Source: CBDUXP01 sp965371225 [NCBI: uncultured bacterium]
Lineage (GTDB): Bacteria; Abyssobacteria; SURF-5; CBDUXP01
DNA: 63,673 nucleotides
NCBI GenBank assembly: GCA_965371225.1
Contig: CBDUXP010000019.1
Span: 1 to 63,673 of the forward strand
Direction: 5' to 3'
Position numbers and translations under genes: made by a program. This document shows, piece after piece, positions 1-8,844 of the stretch; within the stretch, counting starts at the first letter, position 1, and every line of letters begins with the position of its first letter. The notes under the pieces were generated by a model. The model had not been told where the DNA came from and ran no database searches. It saw nothing but the letters and a program-made list of their open reading frames with translations.

Positions 1-3000
1 AGTTGCGTGTCGGTCGAGAAATTGCCGACGCTATCCGTGGCGGTCCACGTGACCAGGGTCGCCCCGAGCGGGAACAGGGCCGGGGCATCGTTCAGGATCG
101 AGCTGAGCAAGCAGGAATCGCCGGCGCTGGCGACGCCGATGACGACCGCGGTGCCGGCCGGCCCCGCACACTCCGCCATGACGTCCGCCGGCGCGGTGAT
201 CGTCGGGGGGGTCGTGTCCTGCACGGTGATCAACACGGTGTCCCCGTCCGAGTTGCCCACGCTGTCGGTGACGAGCAGGAAGACGGCGTGCGTGCCGAGG
301 CTAAAGGGAAGCGTCAGCATCGGGCCTGTGCCGAGGAGCGTCTCGACTTCGAACCATTCGTAAATGACGATGTCGGCGGTCCCGTTCGGATCCGTCGATC
401 CCATGCCATCCAGCGTCACGGGCGCGCTGGCGCTGCCGCCCGTGCACTCGACGGGCTGATCCGTCCCGGCGTTCGCCACCGGCGGCAGGTTCGCCTCGAT
501 GGTGATGAAGCCGGTGGAGAAGGCCTCGCACGCCGCATCGTCCGCTGCCTGCACGCGGACGAAGTAATCGCTCGCCGGCGGGATGGTGCCCGGCACGGTC
601 CAGTTCGCGAAGCCCACGTTCGGGATGTTCGCTGCGATGGACGCCACCACCGTGAAAGGCTCTTCGAGCTGCACGAAGTCCACGTTCACGGTCCCGCCCG
701 ACACCGTCGTCCCGGTCCAGAACACGGTTACGTCCGTGTCGACGAACCAGGTATCTCCGTCCGCGGGCCCGAACACGTCCAGCGTGCACCCACCTGCGAG
801 GCAGTTATCCGCGACGAAGATGTCGGTTAGGCCGTTCATGTCGCCGGGTACCAAATTCGATGCGGCTGAGGCGAAGGCGACGACCCGGCCATCTGCGCTG
901 AGAGTGGGGATGAAGTTACTATTGTTCGCTTCAGCGCCCGTGGCGGCTACGCTCACTCGCGTGGTTACGCCCGAGGCTCGGTCGTGTACGAAGATATCAC
1001 CCGTGTTCGTATCCCCGGGCACGAGATTCGACCCAAGCGACACGAACGCCACAAACTGTCCGTCTGCGCTGATGCTCGCGAACTCGCTGGCGCCGTTGCT
1101 CTGTGTCCCGTCCGACGCCACACTTACGCGCGTCGTCGTGCCGGTGGTCCGGTCGTGTACGAACACGTCGTTGAACGCGCCATTCGTATCGCCGGGCACC
1201 AGATTTTGCGCGAGGGACTGGAATGCGACGAACTGGCCATCGGCGCTCAGGCTGGGTTGAGCCGAAAAGCCGTTTGGCTGCACGCCGGCCGAGTCCACGC
1301 TCACCCGTTCCGTGACTCCCGTCACGCGGTCATGCACGAAGATATCACTTATCCCGTTCGTGTCGCCGGCCACCAGATTCGCGGCATTCGAGGTGAACGC
1401 CACGAACCGCCCGTCGGCGCTGAGACTTGCCTGGGAGGACGTGTTATTCCCTTGCACGCCGGCCGAGTCCACGCTCACCCGCTCAGTGATCCCGTTCAGT
1501 CGGTCATGCACGAACACATCGAAGACGCTGTTCGTGTCGCCGGCCGCGAGGTTGGTCGCGCCCGATTGGAAAGCCACGAAGCGGCCGTTGGCGCTAATGC
1601 TCGGAATGGCCGAACCGCCGTTCCCCTGCACGCCCGCCGAGTCCACGCTCACCTGCTCGGTCGTGCCCGTCAGGCGGTCGTGCACGAACACATCCCCGAC
1701 TCCGTTCGTGTCGCCGGCGACCAGATTCGTGGCGTTGGAGTTGAACGCCACGAAGCGGCCGTCGGCACTGATGCTCGCGCTCGCCGAAGGGCCGTCCGCC
1801 TGCGTGCCGCTCGAGTCCACGCTGACGCGTGTGGTGGCGCCGGTCACGCGGTCGTGCACAAAGATGTCTGTCGCACTGTTCGTGTCGCCCGGCACGAGGT
1901 CGGTGGCGTCGGAATGGAACGCCACGAACCGGCCATCGCCGCTCGCACTGGGGAAGGATGAGGCCCCATTGGTCTCCATGCCGGCCGAATCGACGCTGAC
2001 GCGTTCGAGGACGGCGCAGAGCAGGTTCACGGTGACGGTCTGGGTGTCCGCGGCGGTATTGCCCTGGGGATCCTCGGCCGTCCAGGTGACGATGGTGGTG
2101 CCCGGCGGGAAGATGCCGGGCGCGTCGTTCGTGACGGTGACGGCGCCGCACGTATCCGCCGCCGTGGCCGTGCCGATAACCACCGCGGTGCCGGCCGGGT
2201 CGCTCGTCTCCACGCTCACGTCCGCGGGCGCGGTGATGGTGGGCGGCGTGGTGTCCTCGATGGTAACCAGTTGCGTGGCCATCGCAACGTTGCCGGCGAG
2301 GTCGACCGCGGTCCAGGTGACGGTAGTGGGGCCGACAGGGAAGAACTCCGGCGCGTTGTTGCCGACCGACTCCAGCCCGCACGCGTCGGCGACCAGCGGG
2401 ACGCCCAGGATCACGGGCGTGCCCAGGATGTCCGTGCATTCGGTCGTCACGGTGGCGGGGGCCGTAAGCGCGGGGGGCGTGGTATCCACCATCACCTCGA
2501 CGACCTGGGTGTCGGTCGCCGTGTTGCCGCCGGGGTCCGTCGCGGTCCAGGTGACGGTGGTGACGCCGGCGGGGAACAGGGCCGGCGCGTCGTTCGTCAC
2601 CACGGCGCCACAGGCGTCCTCCACCGTCGGGGTCCCCAGGTCGACCGCAGTGCCCTCCGGATCCCCGCACGAGGTGAAAATGTCCGCCGGCGCGATGAGC
2701 GTGGGGGGCACGCTGTCCAGGACGATGATGACCGCCTCGTCCGTATCCGTACTGCCCGCCTCGTCTGCGAGGGTCAGCGTAATGACGTGGGTGCCGACGG
2801 GCAGCGCCACGTCCAGGAGCGGCGTGGTGCCGAGCACCGTGGCGCCCTCACTCCACGCCAGCGCGGCCAGGTCTCCCACCCCGTCGGGGTCGGTCGAGCC
2901 CGTGGCGTCCAGCCGCACGAGCGTGCTGCCGGCCTCGGTGCATTCCAGCACCCGGTCCGGGCCCGCGTCGGCGACAGGCGGCCGGTTCCCGACCGTGACC

Positions 3001-5561
3001 TCGACGGGATTCGACCCGACCGTGAAGTCGCTACACCCGAAGCTGTTGCAGGCGCGGATGCGGTAGAAATAGGTGCCCGGCTCCCGATCCGTGAGGGTGG
3101 TGCTCAGCGACATGCCAAGGAACACTGGGACGGCGTCGGAGAAGTCGACCCGCGTCGCCTCCTGCAGCCGGTACCGGCCGACGACCCCGCCGGCGGCGGC
3201 CCACGCCACCGGGAAGCTGCCGTCGTCGTCCGTCTCCGGCACCGCCAGGAACGGCGGCGCACTCGGCGGCTCGGCTGGTTCGACGGGATCGTCCACCGTG
3301 ACCTGGATCGACAGGATGGGCGCGAACGCAAACTGCACGGTGTTCTGCGCGAAGGCGGCGTAGTAGAGCGTGCCCGCGCTGGTCACCTCCGGCACCTGCA
3401 CCACCGTCTCGTACTCCCCGTTGCCGTTCAACTGATCGGGCGTCTGACCCACGACCGTGGTCACGCCCCACGCCACCGCGTTCTTCGTCAGGGGCACGTC
3501 GAAGTCGCTGACCTGGTAGCGCACGGTGAACTGGCCGCCGCTGGGCACGCTCAGCGGACCGTGCGCGAGCCACCGGACGGCGGCTGCGCCCGAGCCCGCA
3601 CTGACTTCCGTGGACAGGATCGGCGAGGTGACGAGTTCGCCGTCGTTGAGCGCGGCGGCGACGAATTGGAACGACTTCGGCGACTGGTTCGCACTGATGT
3701 TCGGCGCGGTGAAGGTGAAGCTGTGCACGCCGTTGGTGCCGGGCTGCTCCGGGGAACTCAGCATGATGCTGTTGATGCCCAGGTGCACCTGATTCTCGGT
3801 AATCAGGCCTTCGGTAAAGTCGCGCAGCTCCCACTCGACGAAGATGGGGTCACCGCCCACGGCCGTCGGCGGCGGCGGCGTGATCCACACGATTTCCGGC
3901 ACCACCTCGCCCACCAGGATGGTGACGGTGGTGGTGGTCTGCAGCAGGTCCACGGGACAGTCGTCCGTGGCGCGGAAGGTGAACGTATGGGCGCCCAGGT
4001 CCTCCACCGGGGGGGTGTAATCGAAGGTGCTGCTGATGGGATTCCCCGCGATGGAGAGGGCGGGGGTCATGGTGGCACCCGCGGGCAGGTCCGTCACGCT
4101 GAGCGTGACGGTCTGCTCGGCGTCGAAGTCCGACGCCACCACCGCGAACGAGACGGGGGTGCCGGGAGCGACGGTGATCGTGGCGCCGTCGACGGGGGTG
4201 GGCGCGTCGAACGTGGGCGGCACGCAGGGCACGGCGATCGCGTCCAGGGCCAGGCCGCCGGGGTACCCGTAGGAATCGTCGGTCGCGAACCCGTAGGCGT
4301 ACGCGCCGAAGAGGCTGGAGCAGGTCACCGTGTGCGTGCCGGTGTCGACGGGCACCTGCGCGCCGGAGAACCCGCTGGTACCGATGGGCGTAAAGGTCTC
4401 CGCGATCGGGTTCCCATCGAGCAGGCACGTGGAGACGTCCGCCGTAGCCGCGACCACATTAATGAAGTTCGTGAATGCCACGGGGGAGGCCGCGGGGGTG
4501 CTCAACGTGTAGGCGGGCAGAAACTGCTCGGTGGGCGGCACCATCATCATGAACGGGTCCGAGCTGACGCCGTCCGCATTACTACCCTTGGAGTACTGCA
4601 TGACCAGCGCGGGGCCGGCTGTGGCGATGGCGTTGTACGCGGTCGAGGGCGAGTCGATCTCCACGAATTGTCCCGCGGCGAGCGTCGTCAGGGGCGACCC
4701 GTTCAGGACCACATCCGTGCCGTTGTCCCGTGCCAGCACCCGGATGATGTCGCCCCCGGTGCGCGTCGCCAAGGGGACGGTCAGGAAGTCAGTGCCCCAC
4801 GTGCCGACGGAGGGCAGCTGCTCCACCAGGTGATCGCAGAAGGACACCCCGAGGGGCACATTCGCGCACCGGTGCCCGCCGAACGCCGCGACCGGGCGGT
4901 CCGCGCTAATCAAGGTTCCTGTGAGGTCTTCCCCTGCTCCGTCCGCCTCGAGCTGGTAGGTTTCGAAGCGGTCCAGCACGATCGTGTACGGCACCCCGGC
5001 GGCGCGCGTCCCGGTGTCGATGCTGGGGGTGATGGTGACCTGCGAGCCGTCCTCGACGCCCACCACCAGGAGCTGCGAGGGACTGCTCCCGGACGCCGAC
5101 ACATACGACATGACCACGTACTCCGACCCCAGAATGTCCGTGGGCAATGCCAGAAAGGCGTCAGTGGTGAACTGGATCTGGTTCAGGCCGTAGACGACCA
5201 CCTCATCCGCGGCCGTGACGCGCACCCCCAACTGGCTCGTGACGTCGCTGCCGACAACCCGCGCGTCGACGGACACTCCCACCTGCGTGGTGGCGCCAGG
5301 AGTAACCGTGAACGGTGTCGAGAAGCCCAGGCCCGGCACCTCGACCGTCCCGCTGGTGGCCGTGTCGCCGGTGATGAAAAGCACCAGGTTCCCACCGACG
5401 CCCAAGTTCTCTGAAAAGCCCAGCATGAACTCGGTGCCCTTGTTGTCCCGAGTCTGGGCGGCGAGGGGCCGCGCGCCGAGGCCGAGCGCGGCGACGGCCC
5501 AAAGCGTGGCGATCAGGCAGAGGCGGGGCGCGCCCCCCATACGTCGCAGCCCCAAGGACAT
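1..5561 (-). CDS. Giant secreted mosaic surface protein (IgGFc-binding-like N-terminus, Ig/HYR-like modules, WD40-like propeller repeats), 3' end outside window
   Basis: The minus-strand frame is open from an ATG at 5561 to the window edge, giving at least 1,853 residues with no stop. The N-terminus (MSLGLRRMGG, then a hydrophobic stretch ending ARPLAAQ) is a typical Sec signal peptide. A GGGGGAG ribosome site lies 9 nt upstream, and an in-frame TAG just before excludes an earlier start; a second ATG at 5540 is the alternative. Residues about 36-445 (starting TRDNKGTEFMLGF) resemble the IgGFc-binding N-terminal domain of bacterial adhesin-like proteins. Ig-like and FN3-like stretches follow to about 850, then a PKD-like module (PPVADAGPDRVLEC), three HYR-like modules (PPTITAPADV...) at about 947-1180, seven WD40/TolB-like repeats at about 1180-1582, and a second PKD/HYR block running off the edge. 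It is probably extracellular or surface-attached. Ligand and anchoring cannot be seen. Family assignment is by eye; the reading frame is secure. Confidence 0.85.
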   Translation of the reverse strand, partial: MSLGLRRMGGAPRLCLIATLWAVAALGLGARPLAAQTRDNKGTEFMLGFSENLGVGGNLVLFITGDTATSGTVEVPGLGFSTPFTVTPGATTQVGVSVDARVVGSDVTSQLGVRVTAADEVVVYGLNQIQFTTDAFLALPTDILGSEYVVMSYVSASGSSPSQLLVVGVEDGSQVTITPSIDTGTRAAGVPYTIVLDRFETYQLEADGAGEDLTGTLISADRPVAAFGGHRCANVPLGVSFCDHLVEQLPSVGTWGTDFLTVPLATRTGGDIIRVLARDNGTDVVLNGSPLTTLAAGQFVEIDSPSTAYNAIATAGPALVMQYSKGSNADGVSSDPFMMMVPPTEQFLPAYTLSTPAASPVAFTNFINVVAATADVSTCLLDGNPIAETFTPIGTSGFSGAQVPVDTGTHTVTCSSLFGAYAYGFATDDSYGYPGGLALDAIAVPCVPPTFDAPTPVDGATITVAPGTPVSFAVVASDFDAEQTVTLSVTDLPAGATMTPALSIAGNPISSTFDYTPPVEDLGAHTFTFRATDDCPVDLLQTTTTVTILVGEVVPEIVWITPPPPTAVGGDPIFVEWELRDFTEGLITENQVHLGINSIMLSSPEQPGTNGVHSFTFTAPNISANQSPKSFQFVAAALNDGELVTSPILSTEVSAGSGAAAVRWLAHGPLSVPSGGQFTVRYQVSDFDVPLTKNAVAWGVTTVVGQTPDQLNGNGEYETVVQVPEVTSAGTLYYAAFAQNTVQFAFAPILSIQVTVDDPVEPAEPPSAPPFLAVPETDDDGSFPVAWAAAGGVVGRYRLQEATRVDFSDAVPVFLGMSLSTTLTDREPGTYFYRIRACNSFGCSDFTVGSNPVEVTVGNRPPVADAGPDRVLECTEAGSTLVRLDATGSTDPDGVGDLAALAWSEGATVLGTTPLLDVALPVGTHVITLTLADEAGSTDTDEAVIIVLDSVPPTLIAPADIFTSCGDPEGTAVDLGTPTVEDACGAVVTNDAPALFPAGVTTVTWTATDPGGNTATDTQVVEVMVDTTPPALTAPATVTTECTDILGTPVILGVPLVADACGLESVGNNAPEFFPVGPTTVTWTAVDLAGNVAMATQLVTIEDTTPPTITAPADVSVETSDPAGTAVVIGTATAADTCGAVTVTNDAPGIFPPGTTIVTWTAEDPQGNTAADTQTVTVNLLCAVLERVSVDSAGMETNGASSFPSASGDGRFVAFHSDATDLVPGDTNSATDIFVHDRVTGATTRVSVDSSGTQADGPSASASISADGRFVAFNSNATNLVAGDTNGVGDVFVHDRLTGTTEQVSVDSAGVQGNGGSAIPSISANGRFVAFQSGATNLAAGDTNSVFDVFVHDRLNGITERVSVDSAGVQGNNTSSQASLSADGRFVAFTSNAANLVAGDTNGISDIFVHDRVTGVTERVSVDSAGVQPNGFSAQPSLSADGQFVAFQSLAQNLVPGDTNGAFNDVFVHDRTTGTTTRVSVASDGTQSNGASEFASISADGQFVAFVSLGSNLVPGDTNTGDIFVHDRASGVTTRVSVAATGAEANNSNFIPTLSADGRVVAFASAASNLVPGDMNGLTDIFVADNCLAGGCTLDVFGPADGDTWFVDTDVTVFWTGTTVSGGTVNVDFVQLEEPFTVVASIAANIPNVGFANWTVPGTIPPASDYFVRVQAADDAACEAFSTGFITIEANLPPVANAGTDQPVECTGGSASAPVTLDGMGSTDPNGTADIVIYEWFEVETLLGTGPMLTLPFSLGTHAVFLLVTDSVGNSDGDTVLITVQDTTPPTITAPADVMAECAGPAGTAVVIGVASAGDSCLLSSILNDAPALFPLGATLVTWTATDSVGNFSTDTQ
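815..2030 (-). repeat. Seven tandem WD40/TolB-like coding repeats, period ~174 bp
   Basis: Inside the giant surface protein, a unit of about 58 codons recurs seven times. Each contains a version of SADGRFVAF, then NLVAGDTN, then DVFVHDR and RVSVDSAG. Anchor sequences reading cggtcrtgyacraa on the plus strand lie near 978, 1151, 1328, 1501, 1676 and 1850, at spacings of 173-177 bp. Seven blades fit a closed beta-propeller. The near-identity of neighbouring units suggests recent unit duplication. Confidence 0.85.
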
Positions 5562-5665
5562 GTACTACTTCTCCCCCCACGGCGGCCCGCGGACCCCCTG
5601 TCCGCGCCCGGCGCCCGTCTGCGCTTCACACTCTATCCCCGGCGGTCCCGGGTCAGCAAGCAGGG

Positions 5666-6289
5666 TCAGCCGGAGGGATGTGGTTCCGTGTCACTGGGTG
5701 TTCGGTGTCCGGTCAGGCGCAGGTAGCCCAGGGCCAGCAGCGCGCCCACCAAGTCCGCCACCAGGTCCAGCGCCGTGTTCGTGTAGCCGCCAACGCCCGT
5801 CTCGGGGACCACCACGGTCGCGGCGAACTCGACGATCTCATTCAGCGCGCCGACGCCCAGCCCGGCCATCACCACGACGATGCCCAGGGCGGCGCTTCGC
5901 GTCACGTCCGCGCGCAAGAGCGGCCGGAGCAGCACGTGCATCATCAGCGTCGCCACGCCGAAGCCCACGATGTGCACGAACTGGTCGAAGCGGAAGATGC
6001 CGTACTCCGCGGACACGGGCACGAGAATGCCATGATACAGCAGCGTGCCGTTGATGACGAAGCTGCCGCCCGCCATGTGCAGGAACGCCCAAAGGGTCAG
6101 GCCCCACAGCACGCCGGTCGGGTACGCCACCCGCCGGTTGGTGGCCAGGACCAGCCCGAGGAAGAACACGATCACCCCGATGTACATGAGGAACTCGTAG
6201 TTCTGCCGCGTCCCGAAGAAGAACGCAAAGCCCACGAGGATACAGCCATTGACGATCAGGACCGGCCGTTGACCCGGTTTCAGGAGCAT
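5666..6289 (-). CDS. DUF2238 (YjdF-like) inner-membrane protein
   Basis: A 207-residue polytopic membrane protein beginning MLLKPGQRPVLIVNG. It has about six hydrophobic segments: two near the N-terminus, the LWAFLHMAGG and VHIVGFGVATLMM helices, GIVVVMAGLGVGALNE and a C-terminal LVADLVGALLALGYL. The pattern of short helices with conserved H, D and E (LHMAGG, FDQFVH, NEIVEF, DLVADLVG) matches the DUF2238/YjdF family, whose function is not established. The ATG at 6289 was chosen over a longer open frame because it has an AGAGGAAC ribosome site and the upstream extension is arginine-rich and unlike a membrane N-terminus. The adjacent giant secreted protein is in the same orientation but about 100 bp away. 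Confidence 0.75.
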   Translation of the reverse strand: MLLKPGQRPVLIVNGCILVGFAFFFGTRQNYEFLMYIGVIVFFLGLVLATNRRVAYPTGVLWGLTLWAFLHMAGGSFVINGTLLYHGILVPVSAEYGIFRFDQFVHIVGFGVATLMMHVLLRPLLRADVTRSAALGIVVVMAGLGVGALNEIVEFAATVVVPETGVGGYTNTALDLVADLVGALLALGYLRLTGHRTPSDTEPHPSG

Positions 6290-6381
6290 GGTTCCTCTCC
6301 TTCGTCCGCGTGCGCGCGGCGGTCCCTGTGCCCGCACGTCGAACGTGCCCGGCGCCAGCATCTGCGCGTCCCATCGCGGTT

Positions 6382-6390
6382 TGCTACAAT
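6382..6390 (+). promoter_or_regulatory. Candidate extended -10 promoter (TGC-TACAAT)
   Basis: TGCTACAAT lies 83 bp upstream of the GTG of the barrel protein gene. No convincing -35 is seen, but the TGn extension can substitute for one. TACAAT recurs ahead of several other genes in this window. Confidence 0.4.
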
Positions 6391-6472
6391 ACCGTGTCCG
6401 CTTGTGCAACCACATCTCCCCCGCGTGGTGCCTCCCCCTCCGCCCCTTCACGACCGCAGCCATCGACTACCC

Positions 6473-7333
6473 GTGAAGCGATTTGCGTGCGGCGGCGTCC
6501 TGTGCGTGCTCTGCTGGTTCGCCGCGGCCGGGCCGGCGCGGGCGCAGGTGTATCCGATCAATAGCGACGCGTCGCTGCACCCGCCCCCGGGCCGGGTCCT
6601 GGAGCGCGGAAGATCCGTCTTGCGGTACGCGGAGATCGAGGGGACCGATCCGGATACGGACGTGGACACTCTCCGGCTCGAGATCACCACCGTCCTGAGT
6701 TTCAGCGAGCGCTTCTCCTTCCAGATCACCGTGCCCGAAGTCACGCGCGAAGTGGACGGCACCATTCTGCCGGACGAGACGAACGACATCGGCGACATTC
6801 TGGTGCTCGGGCGCCGCCGGATCTGGACGGGGGGGGATGACGACGGCGGGTCGGCCTGGGCGGTGCTGGCCGGCGTGGAAATCCCGTCGCACGACGGCAC
6901 GATCTCGTCCCACTCCTGGGATCCCCTCGTGGGCACCGTGTTCTCCACGCGCGGGGGCCGGGCCGGGTTCGACGCGGACATCACCTACCAGTTCAATACG
7001 GAGAGCCACCGGGACCTCAAGCAGGGGGACCTGCTTCGGGCAAACCTGGCGCTCCAGTACCGGCTGTGGCCCGGTCCCAACATCGAGACGCCGGTGGTGG
7101 CGTGGACGGGCCTGCTGGAATTGAATGCCGAGCGGCAGGACAAGACGGAAGCGGCCGGCCGGCGCCTGCCCGACACCGACCGCACGGTGCTGTTCTTCAG
7201 TCCCGGCATCGTGGCCACCACCGGCATCGGGCTCATCGAGTTCAGCGTGCAAATGCCCATCGCGCAGGACGCGGGACAATTCGCCCAGGAGGACGATGTG
7301 CGCTGGGTGCTCGGCTTCACCGCGCTGTTCTAG
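6473..7333 (+). CDS. Secreted outer-membrane beta-barrel-like protein (MetA-pathway / transporter-like)
   Basis: A 286-residue protein starting at GTG 6473 (VKRFACGG). Its hydrophobic signal sequence ends AGPARAQ, giving AxA-type cleavage near residue 25. The mature part alternates polar and hydrophobic residues as in outer-membrane strands (for example RLEITTVLSFSERFSFQITVPE and GIGLIEFSVQMPIAQ) and ends in a phenylalanine (VLGFTALF), the usual C-terminal barrel signature. The layout recalls the Phenol_MetA_deg/transporter family of small barrels often annotated near metal or electron-transfer genes, but the specific function is not visible. The frame is open far upstream; GTG was chosen because it begins the signal peptide. 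Confidence 0.7.
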   Translation: MKRFACGGVLCVLCWFAAAGPARAQVYPINSDASLHPPPGRVLERGRSVLRYAEIEGTDPDTDVDTLRLEITTVLSFSERFSFQITVPEVTREVDGTILPDETNDIGDILVLGRRRIWTGGDDDGGSAWAVLAGVEIPSHDGTISSHSWDPLVGTVFSTRGGRAGFDADITYQFNTESHRDLKQGDLLRANLALQYRLWPGPNIETPVVAWTGLLELNAERQDKTEAAGRRLPDTDRTVLFFSPGIVATTGIGLIEFSVQMPIAQDAGQFAQEDDVRWVLGFTALF

Positions 7334-7373
7334 TCGGCGCGCGTCCACGCGCCTGCGGCGCGGCAGGCCCCCG

Positions 7374-8315
7374 TCAATGTCCGCCCCGGTGCACGCACAG
7401 CAGCGCGATGAAGACGCAGGCGATGCCCACCGCGTGCGTCCACACGAACGGTTCGCCCAGCACGCCATAGGACAGCAACAGCGTGCTGACGGGCGGCACG
7501 CCCATGAACACGGCGGCGGTGGAGGCCGGGATGCGCCGGAGACCGCTGAACCAGCACCACATGGAGACCACGCCGCCGAGGCCGTAGTAGCAGAGGACGA
7601 GCCACACCTGGCGGTCGATGGCGGCGAAGTCCACTCCCCGCGCCTGCACGGCGGCGAACGGGGCGAGCAGGGCCACGGCGCACAGGTTGACCAAGAGTGC
7701 CACGCGCAATGGGGGCAACGCGTCCGCCGCCCGTTTGCCGACGATGACCGACACCGCTTCGGCGAGGACGGCGCCCAGGACCAGCCCGTTGCCCAGCAGC
7801 CGGTTCGGCGCGTGCGCGCTGGGCGAGGCACCCACCGCTGTCAGGACGACCAGCCCCAGCACGCCGAGCCCCACGCCGAACCACCCCAGACGCCGGAGCC
7901 GTTCGCGAAGGAGCAGCGTCGCCAGCGCGGCGGCGGCGGCAGGAATCATGGCCAGCAGGATGCCCGCGTCGCTCGCGGTCGTGAACCGCACCCCGGCCAG
8001 CATGAACACGCTCCCGCATACGACGCCGGTCAGGGCTTCCAGGAACGGCCACCGGCATTCCCGTAACCGGAAGCGTGGCACCCCGCCCTCCGCCCACACG
8101 GCCAGCGCAACGAGCACCGGGGTGCCGATGACCAGGCGCAGCCACGAGGTGAGGAACACCGGGAGGCTCGCGACGGCCACCTTGCCGGCCACGACCCAAC
8201 TGCCCATGAGCACCGTCGCGAGGCCGACGGCGAGATAGCCGCTTGCGCGATGCACGCGTGGCGAACCCGGGGCCACCGCCGCGTTCGAACTGTGGGGCTC
8301 GGATGTCTGCATCAT
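7374..8315 (-). CDS. EamA/DMT-family transporter
   Basis: A protein of about 313 residues with ten predicted hydrophobic helices arranged as two EamA repeats, as in drug/metabolite exporters (RhaT/YdcZ-like). Visible hallmarks are an early helix GLATVLMGSWVVAGK, the mid-protein SDAGILLAMIPAAAALATLLLRERL typical of the EamA repeat end, and the same pattern in the second half (ASTAAVFMGVPPVSTLLLSYGVLGE). The substrate is unknown. The start could be ATG 8315, ATG 8312 or GTG 8333; none has a strong ribosome site, and ATG 8315 is preferred only because it is the outermost ATG. Its 3' end converges on the barrel gene with a 40-bp gap. Confidence 0.85.
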   Translation of the reverse strand: MMQTSEPHSSNAAVAPGSPRVHRASGYLAVGLATVLMGSWVVAGKVAVASLPVFLTSWLRLVIGTPVLVALAVWAEGGVPRFRLRECRWPFLEALTGVVCGSVFMLAGVRFTTASDAGILLAMIPAAAAALATLLLRERLRRLGWFGVGLGVLGLVVLTAVGASPSAHAPNRLLGNGLVLGAVLAEAVSVIVGKRAADALPPLRVALLVNLCAVALLAPFAAVQARGVDFAAIDRQVWLVLCYYGLGGVVSMWCWFSGLRRIPASTAAVFMGVPPVSTLLLSYGVLGEPFVWTHAVGIACVFIALLCVHRGGH

Positions 8316-8333
8316 TGCACCACGCCGCGGCAC

Positions 8334-8671
8334 CCGGGCCCAGGCCGCGCATGTGGCAACGTGCGAAGTTCATGCCAATCGGGCACCGCCCGGGAGCCAC
8401 GGGGGCTGCGTGCCGTGCGCGTCCGGTCTGCTCAAAAACCCGGCGCGAGGAACCTTATCTGCCGCTTCTTTCGGCACCAACTGCGCAAGGCGGGACGGCT
8501 GGCACCGTGCGGCCGGCGCGACATAATGGAAGGAGCAAGGTCCGGCCGCAGCCCGGCGTGCTGCGCGCGCGAAGGGCCATGTTGGCCGTGCGGCCAGTCA
8601 CGAATCGGCGGCGCGGCCGGACGGGTGTAAGTACGGCCTGCGCGCGCAGTTACGCGGCAATGTCGGGATGC
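8334..8671. other. Gene-free stretch between the EamA gene and the respiratory operon promoter
   Basis: About 340 bp of GC-rich sequence separates the divergent EamA and HEAT-repeat genes. The short open frames here have arginine/alanine-rich, low-complexity translations and no ribosome site. I see no tRNA, hairpin with T-tail or conserved leader motif, apart from the promoter that follows at 8672. Confidence 0.5.
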
Positions 8672-8701
8672 TTGACACGGTGCGGCATGGCGCTTTATAG
8701 T
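8672..8701 (+). promoter_or_regulatory. Sigma-70-type promoter for the bc respiratory operon
   Basis: TTGACA (8672-8677) and TATAGT (8696-8701) are separated by 18 bp, the best -35/-10 pair in the window. Transcription would start near 8708, giving a leader of about 137 nt before the HEAT-repeat gene and the four respiratory genes behind it. Confidence 0.65.
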
Positions 8702-8844
8702 CCCGAGGCTCCACCCACGTTATGCCGTGGCCGCATCCGCGCGCGGAGCCGCGAGTGGCGCGCAGCGCGCCGCAAGAGACATCCCCCAGTTGCTTTCGGA
8801 CCCCGCGCGCGCCGGCCGGGCTCGGGCGCCGCACGACCTGAGGC

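Noticed and set aside
815-2030. Regular 174-bp repeats considered as a CRISPR or minisatellite
   Set aside because: They are coding repeats translating to conserved propeller blades, with period divisible by three and no spacers.
2271-5414. A 1,047-residue plus-strand open frame across the giant surface protein
   Set aside because: Composition is arginine/histidine/glycine-rich with no signal or domain. The minus-strand frame has a signal peptide and recognisable modules, so this is its shadow.
8250-8630. Small plus-strand frames upstream of the HEAT-repeat gene
   Set aside because: Overlap the EamA gene or lie in GC-rich non-coding sequence, arginine-rich, no ribosome site.
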